Notes: generated by a model not told the origin, from the sequence alone. 7,775 bases of DNA from JAVBOF01 sp031550915 (GCA_031550915.1 JAVBOF010000092.1:1-7775), one strand, 5' to 3'. Counted from the stretch's first letter, positions 1 through 7,160 are shown. Numbers and translations: made by a program.

Positions 1-2453
1 TAATTGCCGCGGCTCCAGCAGAAAACGTTGTCCGTGAAAGGCCATCTGATGGGGATATAATAATACTTTTGGGCGGGCGTACCGGCAGGGATGGCTGCGG
101 AGGTGCGACCGGCAGCAGTAAAGCGCACGACGAAAGCAGCATTTCAGAATGCGGAGCCGAGGTGCAAAAGGGTAATCCGCTTACCGAACGGAAGCTGCAA
201 AGGCTTTATAGAAATCCGGAGTTTACAAAGCTTGTTAAGCGCTGTAATGATTTTGGCGCGGGCGGGGTGAGCGTTGCCATAGGCGAATTGGCGGAGGGCC
301 TTGAGATTGATTTGAGCAAGGCGTTGTTGAAATACGAAGGCCTTGACGGCACGGAGCTTGCGATAAGTGAATCGCAGGAACGAATGGCTATTGTTGTGCG
401 CAAGGAAGACGCAGATAAGGTCGTCGGATTAGCAGGCGAAGAAAATTTGGAAGCGACGCCGATAGCCGTTGTTACCGGGGAAAAAAGGCTTAAGATGAAC
501 TGGCGCGGCAAGCGGATAGTGGATATAGCCAGAAGCTTTTTGGATACAAACGGGGTACAGCAAAAGGTAAGTGTAAAGGTGCAGGCGCCGGATCCCGTCA
601 ATGCGCGGCAGCAAAAAAGTAGCTTCCGCGAAACCCTGCTTGAAGAGATGGGATCACTGGAAAACTGCAGTAGAAGAGGGCTTGTGGAGCGATTTGACAG
701 CACTATTGGCGCAAATACAGTTCTAATGCCTTTCGGCGGTAAAAAGCAGCTTACGCCAGCTCAGGCGATGGCAGCAAAGGTGCCGGTCCTGGGTGGCGAT
801 ACCACAACATGTACGATGATGTCCTATGGTTACGATCCCGTATTGTCACTTAAGAGCCCTTTCCATGGCGCGATGGCGGCGGTCGTGGATTCTGTGTCCA
901 AGATCGTTTGCGCAGGAGGCCGCTTTGATAGGTGTAGGCTGAGTTTTCAGGAATATTTCGAAAGACTGCATGATGAAAGTATAAGGTGGGGCAAGCCGTT
1001 TGCGGCTTTACTTGGTGCAGGAAAGGCCACAAAAGAGCTGGGTTTGGCGGCTATTGGGGGCAAGGACAGTATGTCCGGATCGTTCAAGGATATGGACGTA
1101 CCTCCGACGTTATGCTCCTTTGCCGTTTGTATAGAGGAGATAGACAATATAATATCGCCAGAATTCAAAAAAGCCGGAAACGTTATAGCTATTTTCAAGG
1201 CTGTTAAAAGCGATGATGGGGTCTATGATTTTAATATGCTCAAGCATAATTTTGAAAACATACACGATATGATATCTAGCCGAAAGATAGTTTCAGCATA
1301 TGCGCTGGGAAGCGGCGGTATTGCATGCGCCATTGCGAAAATGGCTTTTGGTAATGGTCTTGGAATAGAATTGGATCCGTCGCTGGATGAATCGGTGCTT
1401 TTTGAAGCGGATTACGGAAGCATCGCAGTTGAAATCGATGGAGATATACCGCAAGTGGCAAACATGATCTCTATCGGTAAAGTTACAGATGACGCATGCT
1501 TTGTGTACAGAGAGAGAATTCCGCTCGCGGATATTCAAAATGCATGGGAAGGTACATTGGAAGATGCATTCCCGACTGGCTATAAAACAGCAGACGTCGA
1601 ACAGGTAAAATTATTTACCGAAAGGAACGGATGCCGTCCGATGGTAAAAGCAGCGGCGCCGCGGGTGTGTATGCCGGTTTTCCCGGGAACAAATTGTGAA
1701 TATGATTCAACAAAAGCCTTTGAGAAGGCTGGAGCAAAGGTCCATCAGATATTGATAAAGAACCTGAACAGCGAAGCCATAGAGCAGAGCATAGACGCGC
1801 TTTGCAAAAGTATAGACAGCTCGCAGATCATATTCTTGCCCGGAGGATTCAGTGGTGGTGATGAGCCGGACGGCAGCGGGAAATTCATCGCGACAATGTT
1901 TCGCAATCCGAGGATAAGCGGATGTGTGCAGAACCTTTTGGAAAACAGGGACGGGCTTATGCTTGGCATTTGCAACGGTTTTCAAGCCCTCATAAAGCTG
2001 GGCCTTTTGCCATACGGCAAAATATGCGATATGCGAGAGGACAGCCCTACGCTTACATTCAATACTATTGGTAGACATATGAGCAGGATCGTTAGCACGA
2101 GGATAACCAGCGTTCTTTCGCCGTGGCTCAGCTTGGTGAAATGCGGCGATGTGCACAATATTGCCATTTCCCATGGCGAAGGAAGGTTTGTTGCATCCGA
2201 CAAGGAAACGGCAGGATTATTTGCATCCGGCCAGATAGCGACCCAATATGTCGACGCGGATGGACGAGTAACGATGCTGCCCGAATACAATCCCAACGGA
2301 TCAATGTTTGCCATTGAGGGAATAACGAGCCCGGATGGCAGGATATTCGGTAAGATGGGACATAGCGAAAGGATAGGGAAAGGCCTTTATAAAAATGTTC
2401 CGGGCGAATATGACCAAAGGATATTTGAAAGCGGGGTGGCATATTTCAGATGA
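1..2453 (+). CDS. purL: Phosphoribosylformylglycinamidine (FGAM) synthase, single-chain form, 5'-truncated by the window edge
   Basis: Catalyses the fourth step of de novo purine synthesis in the cytoplasm: FGAR + glutamine + ATP gives FGAM + glutamate + ADP + Pi. The frame is open from base 3, so the gene begins upstream; 816 residues are visible of the roughly 1,250 usual for the single-chain Clostridia-type enzyme. Visible parts in order: the end of the first PurM-like half with GGRTGRDG (visible residues 24-31) and NDFGAGGVS (from 82); the second PurM-like half with GGDTTT near 264 and GGKDSMSG (352-359); and a fused class I glutamine amidotransferase domain from about 553 to the end. The amidotransferase triad looks intact: nucleophile Cys657 in LGICNGF, and His724 and Glu726 in SHGEGRF. 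No separate PurQ or PurS is therefore needed. The stop overlaps the next start as ATGA, so the two are probably translationally coupled. The identification is firm. Confidence 0.97.
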   Translation, partial: IAAAPAENVVRERPSDGDIIILLGGRTGRDGCGGATGSSKAHDESSISECGAEVQKGNPLTERKLQRLYRNPEFTKLVKRCNDFGAGGVSVAIGELAEGLEIDLSKALLKYEGLDGTELAISESQERMAIVVRKEDADKVVGLAGEENLEATPIAVVTGEKRLKMNWRGKRIVDIARSFLDTNGVQQKVSVKVQAPDPVNARQQKSSFRETLLEEMGSLENCSRRGLVERFDSTIGANTVLMPFGGKKQLTPAQAMAAKVPVLGGDTTTCTMMSYGYDPVLSLKSPFHGAMAAVVDSVSKIVCAGGRFDRCRLSFQEYFERLHDESIRWGKPFAALLGAGKATKELGLAAIGGKDSMSGSFKDMDVPPTLCSFAVCIEEIDNIISPEFKKAGNVIAIFKAVKSDDGVYDFNMLKHNFENIHDMISSRKIVSAYALGSGGIACAIAKMAFGNGLGIELDPSLDESVLFEADYGSIAVEIDGDIPQVANMISIGKVTDDACFVYRERIPLADIQNAWEGTLEDAFPTGYKTADVEQVKLFTERNGCRPMVKAAAPRVCMPVFPGTNCEYDSTKAFEKAGAKVHQILIKNLNSEAIEQSIDALCKSIDSSQIIFLPGGFSGGDEPDGSGKFIATMFRNPRISGCVQNLLENRDGLMLGICNGFQALIKLGLLPYGKICDMREDSPTLTFNTIGRHMSRIVSTRITSVLSPWLSLVKCGDVHNIAISHGEGRFVASDKETAGLFASGQIATQYVDADGRVTMLPEYNPNGSMFAIEGITSPDGRIFGKMGHSERIGKGLYKNVPGEYDQRIFESGVAYFR

Positions 2454-2878
2454 GAAGCTTTGGTACCATCTCAGACTTTATTACGGGCAGATCCGCTAAA
2501 CTTCCCTTCAGTAACAGGTTAGAGATAGAAATTAACCAGAAAATAGTTGCCAATATGGGCAAAGACAGTATCGTCTTGGAGATAGCTGACGAATGCGGCG
2601 AGTGTAATTTGCACGTATTGCGCGGGAACCCTCCGGTTATGCTGGATTCGCTTCTACTGTTCAAGAGCGATCCGAACAGCGATGAAAAATATGAATTGGA
2701 TCTTGTTGTAAACGATGGATTGGAAAAAACAGGTATATACATGAAAGGCATCTTTATTGCCGTAATTGATTTTAAGAATAGAAAAAGCTGCTGCAGAGAG
2801 GGCTTGCCGAAGATAGGCGGGCTTTGGAATTGCGCGCATGATTGGGATGAAGGGATGTTGAAAGGCTTGTTATTATAG
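2450..2878 (+). CDS. Unrecognised 142-residue protein translationally coupled to purL
   Basis: I do not recognise this family. The ATG start at 2450 overlaps the purL TGA (ATGA), and a GGGGTGG stretch about 12 bases upstream, inside purL, could serve as a ribosome binding site. Both fit a coupled operon gene. The protein has no signal peptide or membrane segment, so it is probably cytoplasmic. Its middle alternates hydrophobic and charged residues, as in a beta-rich fold. It carries five cysteines: two in ECGEC (residues about 49-52), a CC pair after FKNRKS, and one in WNCAHDWDEG near the end, next to histidine and acidic residues. A metal site is conceivable but not shown. Codon use resembles its neighbours and the frame is clean, which supports a real gene. 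Co-transcription with purL suggests, but does not prove, a link to nucleotide metabolism. Confidence 0.75.
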   Translation: MRSFGTISDFITGRSAKLPFSNRLEIEINQKIVANMGKDSIVLEIADECGECNLHVLRGNPPVMLDSLLLFKSDPNSDEKYELDLVVNDGLEKTGIYMKGIFIAVIDFKNRKSCCREGLPKIGGLWNCAHDWDEGMLKGLLL

Positions 2879-2901
2879 AAGAAGGCCTTCGGAGAATAAC
2901 C

Positions 2902-4032
2902 ATGGTAAGATTGTTTGGCTCGCAACTGGGCAAAGTGGGGAAAAAAAGAAGAAAACGGATCAAAAGCATATTCACGATTGTCTTGATAATTGTCGTTATT
3001 ATACTGATCGTGCTTTTTGGGATACTATTGGGCGGGATTAGCACTAATTATAACCCCCAGGCGGTTGAGCAGCTGGAAGTGCACGGGGATGCCAGCGGAA
3101 CGGTTCTACTGGGGAAAAATTACAGGGTGACCACGCTGAATATCGGCTATTGCGGTATAAACGCGTCTGCAGATGCATATCTGCATGGCGGAAAATCATC
3201 TGCTGCCGCATCAAAGCGTATTGTTGAGACAAATTTGAGCGATATTGAGCGATACCTTATGGAAAGTGAATCGGACTTTATTTTACTTCAAGATGTGGAT
3301 CAAAGGAGCAAACGCTCATATTCTGTTAACCAGAAGGCTTTCTTCGAATCCTTACCTGCCTATGCCTCGGTTTTTGCGCACAACTATCGGGTGAATTTCC
3401 TCCTGACGCCATTGACAAAACCTACGGGCGCTATCGATTGTGGCATGCAGGTATTATCTAAAACCGGTATTTTAGATGCGGAAAGACATAAGCTTACAGG
3501 CAGCACGGCTTCTATGGCGTCTTCTTTTGATTATGACCGCTGCTTTATAGCCGCAAGATACGAAGTAGAAAACAAGAAGGAGTTGGTACTGGTAAACGTC
3601 ATGTTTTCTCCTGCAGGCGACGGCAAAGGTGTACGCGAAAAGCAGATGGAGGCTTTGAAGGAATATATCAGGGATGAATACAAGAAGGGCAATTATGTGA
3701 TTGTTGGAGGGGACTGGGGATCAGAACTTCCAGGCACCCGGGCTGCGGATTACGGCTTCAGTGGAAAGCGGCCGGAAAGGTATGCGTCCTTCCCGGAAGA
3801 TATAGCATTCGAAAACTTTTTCTGGTCTATTGGCAAGGAATCGCCAACTTTCAGATTTGCGAATACGCCATACAAGCCCGGGAAATCATACATTGCCAAT
3901 ATGGACGGTTTTCTGGTTTCAGATAATGTATTTATTGAGAATACCGAAACGGTTGACCTTGAATTCAAAAACACCAACCACAACCCGGTCGAATTCAGGT
4001 TTCAGCTATTAGATGGATCTAAGAAGAAATAA
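2902..4032 (+). CDS. Membrane-anchored endonuclease/exonuclease/phosphatase (EEP) fold protein with an altered active site
   Basis: A 376-residue protein: a basic stretch (residues 11-21, KKRRKR), one strong membrane helix (about 23-46), then an EEP-fold domain from about 75 to the end that should face outward by the positive-inside rule. EEP landmarks appear in order: TLNIGY (Asn80), LLQDVD (130-133), LVNVMFS (232-236), GGDWGS (269-274), MDGFLVS (Asp335) and NHNPV (359-363). The fold and the SKRSY/VNQ stretch match Clostridia proteins that I remember as LFQEVD, NVHLS, GGDFN and SDHNPV. Here Glu is Asp131, His is Met234, Asn is Gly273 and Asp is Asn359, so metal-dependent phosphodiesterase activity may be weakened or lost. 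The start is supported by GGAG at 2891-2894, 7 bases upstream. It follows the purL-coupled gene by 23 bases and is probably in the same operon. The substrate is unknown. Confidence 0.85.
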   Translation: MVRLFGSQLGKVGKKRRKRIKSIFTIVLIIVVIILIVLFGILLGGISTNYNPQAVEQLEVHGDASGTVLLGKNYRVTTLNIGYCGINASADAYLHGGKSSAAASKRIVETNLSDIERYLMESESDFILLQDVDQRSKRSYSVNQKAFFESLPAYASVFAHNYRVNFLLTPLTKPTGAIDCGMQVLSKTGILDAERHKLTGSTASMASSFDYDRCFIAARYEVENKKELVLVNVMFSPAGDGKGVREKQMEALKEYIRDEYKKGNYVIVGGDWGSELPGTRAADYGFSGKRPERYASFPEDIAFENFFWSIGKESPTFRFANTPYKPGKSYIANMDGFLVSDNVFIENTETVDLEFKNTNHNPVEFRFQLLDGSKKK

Positions 4033-4051
4033 TCTTTTTTTGATTTACATG

Positions 4052-4855
4052 TCAATTGATTGTCATTTTACTAATACATTTGACCGACCTGTTCGCCAAA
4101 CCGTTATTAACGACCGCTTGCAGTGGTCCGGATTTTTCAGATAGCGGTGCTCCGTTTACTTTGTTGGCGAAGATGAAGTCCTTATTCAACTCACTTGCCT
4201 GAAAAACCATTTTATATCCGTCACTTGCCTCGACTATTACCGATTTGTAATTTTGATTGGCAATATATTGAAATAATTTACTCATCAAAACGCCGGTAAA
4301 GCTATCGTTTAAAATATCTCCGTTAGATTTTGTCCTGGTTGTAGAGATCGTTACGGATCCCATCTTTTCAAAATCGATATTGGTAAAGGAACTGACCTTG
4401 CCGCCGGCGACCTCTATTGTCCATAAGGCATTCCCAGCTTCCTGTTGCTGTGTAGCGGGTGATGCGGCAGGATTGTTAACGGGTGGCTTTGGCGTTGGTG
4501 CACCGCTATTCCTTTTTGGTGCGGCAGTTTGTTTCAGTGCCTGCTGATATGGGTTGAAAGTTGTAGTTACCGCCTTTGTATCCTCGGTTTTCTTTGTCGC
4601 AACGGCCTTTGTTACGGTTTCTGATTGTAGCGGGCTTTCTTCCCAATCGTTTTCCTGTATAGGATCATTTGCTAAAAGGTCTTGCGTGGGTTTTGATTTT
4701 TTAGCAGCGCTTGTTTCTATAGCCTTTGCATATTCCAGACCTTCGATATCGCCGACCTGTACACTGCCGTTTTCCTTTTTATCGGCACAGGCGGATAAAG
4801 AAAAAGCCGCTATTGATAATAGTATAGTTAAAACCAATGATATGGATCTTTTCAT
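4052..4855 (-). CDS. Lipoprotein with a Thr/Pro/Ala-rich linker and a sulfite-oxidase-like (molybdopterin-binding fold) domain
   Basis: A 267-residue exported lipoprotein. The N-terminus is a lipoprotein signal: MKR, a hydrophobic core, and the lipobox LSAC (20-23), with Cys23 as the lipidation site. Residues about 45-140 are a low-complexity spacer rich in T, K, A, P and Q. Residues about 145-267 resemble the fold of the oxidoreductase molybdopterin-binding domain (sulfite oxidase family): TGVLMSKLF (187-195), VEASDGYKMVF (208-218), NGAPLSEKSGPLQAVV (234-249) and a closing VKCISKMTI strand. No cysteine lies between 23 and 260, so the usual molybdenum ligand is missing; the domain more likely has a binding or structural role at the cell surface. 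The ATG at 4855 is preceded by AAGAGGA, 8 bases upstream. It has its own strong promoter and convergent neighbours. The domain assignment rests on motif memory and is moderately sure. Confidence 0.85.
   Translation of the reverse strand: MKRSISLVLTILLSIAAFSLSACADKKENGSVQVGDIEGLEYAKAIETSAAKKSKPTQDLLANDPIQENDWEESPLQSETVTKAVATKKTEDTKAVTTTFNPYQQALKQTAAPKRNSGAPTPKPPVNNPAASPATQQQEAGNALWTIEVAGGKVSSFTNIDFEKMGSVTISTTRTKSNGDILNDSFTGVLMSKLFQYIANQNYKSVIVEASDGYKMVFQASELNKDFIFANKVNGAPLSEKSGPLQAVVNNGLANRSVKCISKMTIN
4112..4137 (+). terminator. Possible intrinsic terminator for the purL operon, inside the opposing lipoprotein gene
   Basis: On the plus strand GACCGCT (4112-4118) pairs with AGTGGTC (4122-4128), with one G-U pair and a TGC loop, followed by CGGA and then five T (4133-4137). 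Only 19 bases separate the two convergent stop codons and that gap holds no good hairpin, so this may be where rightward transcripts end. The stem is short and the T run is offset by four bases, so the call is weak. Confidence 0.3.
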
Positions 4856-4887
4856 TAATGCTTTCCTCTTCGGTGATAATAGGATCT

Positions 4888-4983
4888 GCAGAATAATTGT
4901 TATTTAACTTTTGGGACTTGCCGTTCTGCATCAAGGCGGAAGGGCAAGAGATATTCGTTGCCGTATGAAAATATTATTTCTGC
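4888..4983 (-). promoter_or_regulatory. Foldable 5' leader of the lipoprotein mRNA
   Basis: The predicted start of transcription (about 4995) leaves a leader of about 140 bases. Read on the minus strand, GCAGAAATAAT (4973-4983) can pair with ATTATTCTGC (4888-4897), giving 10 pairs with a single bulged A. Inside this, CTTGCC (4943-4948) can pair with GGCAAG (4917-4922), while the same TTGCC can instead pair with an earlier GGCAA (4958-4962). Mutually exclusive pairings of this sort occur in cis-regulatory leaders. It matches no riboswitch class I know, and the region is AT-rich enough for chance pairing. Confidence 0.3.
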
Positions 4984-5001
4984 AAAAACTTCAATAAGCA
5001 A

Positions 5002-5030
5002 ATGATAGCATGATGATACCTGTATGTCAA
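5002..5030 (-). promoter_or_regulatory. Sigma-A-type promoter for the lipoprotein gene
   Basis: On the minus strand there is a perfect -35 box TTGACA (5025-5030), a spacer of exactly 17 bases, and a -10 box TATCAT (5002-5007), one mismatch from consensus. Transcription should start near 4995, about 140 bases before the ATG. Confidence 0.75.
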
Positions 5031-5031
5031 T

Positions 5032-5058
5032 CTGTAAGGCTTTGTTAAAGCCTTACAG
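5032..5058. repeat. Perfect palindrome with 12-base arms, abutting the lipoprotein -35 box
   Basis: CTGTAAGGCTTT (5032-5043) and AAAGCCTTACAG (5047-5058) are exact inverted copies around a GTT centre. Neither strand has a T run directly after it, so it is a poor intrinsic terminator. It ends one base from the minus-strand TTGACA box, which suits an operator or activator site. Part of it, GGCTTTGTTAA (5038-5048), recurs as GGCTTTATTAA at 5060-5070, 22 bases on, about two helical turns. Confidence 0.65.
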
Positions 5059-5137
5059 GGGCTTTATTAACAATTCGGGACAGGAGTACATCCAACGTGG
5101 CGAAAAAGAAAAAGCACAATTAAGCGTTACTGGCGTA

Positions 5138-5167
5138 TTGACATTGTATTTTGGGTTAATATATAAT
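5138..5167 (+). promoter_or_regulatory. Consensus promoter for the tRNA-Gly/tRNA-Cys transcript
   Basis: A perfect -35 box TTGACA (5138-5143), an 18-base spacer and a perfect -10 box TATAAT (5162-5167). Transcription should start near 5174, about 29 bases before the tRNA-Gly gene. Such close consensus is typical of tRNA promoters. Confidence 0.8.
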
Positions 5168-5202
5168 ATTTAGCACGGCGTAAAACCATACGCGATTGCT
5201 GT

Positions 5203-5277
5203 GCGGTAGTAGCTCAGTGGTAGAGTGCCACCTTGCCAAGGTGGATGTCGCGGGTTCAAATCCCGTCTGCCGCTCCA
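5203..5277 (+). tRNA. tRNA-Gly (anticodon GCC)
   Basis: A complete cloverleaf. The acceptor stem is GCGGTAG with CTGCCGC (one G-U pair), the D arm contains AGCTCAGTGGTAGAG, the anticodon stem is CCACC/GGTGG with loop TTGCCAA (anticodon GCC at 5235-5237), and the T arm is GCGGGTTCAAATCCCGT. The discriminator base is T at 5274 and the CCA end is encoded (5275-5277). It reads glycine codons GGC and GGU. Confidence 0.97.
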
Positions 5278-5385
5278 AAATATCAACGAACATTTTATAT
5301 GACGAATGTTGCGTATGCACCAAAAAATGTTTTGAGGAATACCATGCTAATAATTACTTTCAAAAATCGATACCAATATACATAC

Positions 5386-5460
<75 letters not shown>

Positions 5461-5463
5461 ATC

Positions 5464-5498
5464 TATCCCCCATGGAAACAAACTGTTCCTGGGGGATA
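5464..5498 (+). terminator. Hairpin after the tRNA pair, probable terminator or attenuator
   Basis: TATCCCCC (5464-5471) pairs perfectly with GGGGGATA (5491-5498), and the stem continues inward through an A-T pair and GGAA/TTCC after a one-base bulge. It starts 4 bases after the tRNA-Cys CCA. The following ACTATTTGTTT is only moderately T-rich, so termination may be partial, letting some transcription reach the permease gene. Confidence 0.55.
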
Positions 5499-5548
5499 AC
5501 TATTTGTTTCCGGCACTAAATCAAAGAAAAAATGTTATAAAAGAAAGA

Positions 5549-5555
5549 AGAGGTG
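5549..5555 (+). promoter_or_regulatory. Ribosome binding site that fixes the permease start
   Basis: AGAGGTG lies 6 bases before the GTG at 5562. An earlier in-frame GTG at 5553 sits inside this site and cannot be the start, so translation most likely begins at 5562. Confidence 0.7.
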
Positions 5556-5561
5556 TTTTGT

Positions 5562-7160
5562 GTGAGTCAAAGTGTTTCCTTCATACTGACGATCATTCCG
5601 ATCGTGGCGATTTTGCTTTTGCTGGTCGTCTGGCGTAAACCTGCAGACCTTATTGGTGTTATTGGCTGGTTGATTGTTGCTATCATTGCTTATTTCTTTT
5701 ATAACACTGGTATAGAGGTCATCTTGCGTTCGTCTGTTGCCGGGCTGCTTTCATCGTTTGCGGTATCTTTGATAGTTGCGACGTCGCTGCTTCAAATATC
5801 GGTGATGCAAAAGACCGGGGCGCTGCAAAGGATAATAGTATTCTTGAAGACCATATCCTCTGAAAACAGGGCCGTATCCATAATGATAGTGAATATTGGC
5901 TTTGGCATTTTGATGGTATCCGTAGGGGCTACTCCGGTCTCTATACTGCCGCCGATATTGCTTGCCTTAGGGTATACGGTCTATTCCTCGATAGCGCTTC
6001 CGGCGATAGGCTATGACGCGCTATGCACATATGCGCTCTTGGGTGCTCCCATTGTAGTTTTTGTAGATATTGCGAACAAGTTCTTTGAAAAATCCGGCAT
6101 TATACTAACGCTTTCGGATGTCGGCAGGGTGTTTAATATGTATCTGCCGATAGTATCTATACTGATAGGCTTTTCGATGCTATGGATAGTTGGACGCGGA
6201 AAAGAAATAAAAAAAGGAATTTTGCCCGTTATAGTGACAGGTATCGTGATAGGCATCGTTTCCCATTTTACCAGCCTTGCGGATAACCTCGTTCCGCTGA
6301 CCGGTGTGTTTTGCGGAGTCGGAGTAATTATTGCCATGATTCTGTATCTAAAGCTTACAGGCAAGAAGATAATCGACCGCAGCAAGCTTACTAGCGAGGA
6401 TATCGAGATAGAAAAAAAAATGCCGCTATGGCGCGCGTTTATGCCGTGGATACTTCTTATAATTATTATCGTTGGATTGAACGTACCAAAGGAGATGTTT
6501 GATCTTTTGTACACAAAACTGGCGCTGCCGATCACCGGGTTGACGGCGGACGGCTCTCCGATAAAGACAAGGGCGCTTTGGAACGCATATACCTGGATAT
6601 TTGTAAGCACTCTGCTGTCTTTGCCGTTCCTTAGGGTCAAAAAGGGCGATATCGGAGGAGCGCTGAAAATCTGGATCAAAAGGGCTCCCCGGCCTGTGTT
6701 TGCCGCGGCAATATTCTTTGCTATTGGCTCGCTGATGCAGATGACGGGTTACAATATGCTGGAAAAAGCGTTTGTTATGCCGAGTATGGTCAAGACGCTT
6801 GCGGACGTCTCCGCAGCTGCACTGCACGGAGTGTACCAGTATCTATCGTCGTTTATAGGCCTGTTGGGTGGGTTTATCACGGGCAGTGAAGCATCGACGA
6901 TTGGTATGTTTGGAACGTATGTATTGACCAGTGCCAAGGGAATTGGATTCGATACAAACCAAATAATATTGACAGCAGCGGCACTGGCCTTTGGCGGTGG
7001 GCTTGCAAGCGTTATATCCCCTGCGAAGCTGCAAAACGCGGCAGCTGCTATAGACCGTATCGGGGAAGAACACAAAGTTATCAGAATGGCTTTTCTCATT
7101 GCGCTCTTACTAACATTGATAACTTCGCTGGTTACCGGTCTGTTTATGGTAATAACCTGA
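5562..7160 (+). CDS. LctP-family (L-lactate permease-like) transporter
   Basis: A 532-residue, very hydrophobic inner-membrane protein with a dozen or more membrane segments. It fits the lactate permease family (LctP/LldP, TC 2.A.14), whose members take up lactate or glycolate, usually with protons, and are about 500-550 residues long. Family-like signatures are LLGGFITGSEAS (434-445), matching the usual GGFITGSETS stretch, and SVISPAKLQNAAAAIDRIGEEHKVIR (484-508), matching the ISPQ...GKE...R stretch before the last helix. The start is GTG 5562, chosen because AGAGGTG is 6 bases upstream. No lactate dehydrogenase or lactate-utilisation gene is visible nearby, so the substrate cannot be named. 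I see no clear promoter between the tRNA hairpin and the gene; partial read-through from the tRNA transcript is one option. It ends 23 bases before a strong terminator. The family call is sure, the substrate is not. Confidence 0.88.
   Translation: MSQSVSFILTIIPIVAILLLLVVWRKPADLIGVIGWLIVAIIAYFFYNTGIEVILRSSVAGLLSSFAVSLIVATSLLQISVMQKTGALQRIIVFLKTISSENRAVSIMIVNIGFGILMVSVGATPVSILPPILLALGYTVYSSIALPAIGYDALCTYALLGAPIVVFVDIANKFFEKSGIILTLSDVGRVFNMYLPIVSILIGFSMLWIVGRGKEIKKGILPVIVTGIVIGIVSHFTSLADNLVPLTGVFCGVGVIIAMILYLKLTGKKIIDRSKLTSEDIEIEKKMPLWRAFMPWILLIIIIVGLNVPKEMFDLLYTKLALPITGLTADGSPIKTRALWNAYTWIFVSTLLSLPFLRVKKGDIGGALKIWIKRAPRPVFAAAIFFAIGSLMQMTGYNMLEKAFVMPSMVKTLADVSAAALHGVYQYLSSFIGLLGGFITGSEASTIGMFGTYVLTSAKGIGFDTNQIILTAAALAFGGGLASVISPAKLQNAAAAIDRIGEEHKVIRMAFLIALLLTLITSLVTGLFMVIT

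Noticed and set aside
69..71. TTG at 69 as the start of purL
   Set aside because: The frame is open back to the window edge, and the conserved GGRTGRDG motif begins at once after the TTG, so the codon is internal.
1707..2174. Minus-strand open frame of 155 codons inside purL
   Set aside because: It lies opposite the well-conserved amidotransferase domain, has no ribosome binding site or recognisable motif, and reads as an antisense shadow.
2446..2925. Minus-strand open frame of 159 codons opposite the purL-coupled gene
   Set aside because: Only one strand can be favoured here. The plus frame has the ATGA coupling and sensible codon use; the minus frame is Ser/Phe/Pro-rich in the way shadows are and has no start signal.
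4016..4040. AAGAAGA/TCTTTTT pairing after the EEP gene stop
   Set aside because: It is almost all A-T with a G-U pair. Stability would be too low for an intrinsic terminator.
5289..5310. AACATT/AATGTT hairpin between the two tRNAs
   Set aside because: It has only six A/T-rich pairs with a ten-base loop and no T run; it is too weak to call a terminator.
6011..6679. Minus-strand open frame of 222 codons inside the permease
   Set aside because: It is antisense to membrane helices, has a biased composition (Ile/Ser/Pro), and shows no start site or motif.
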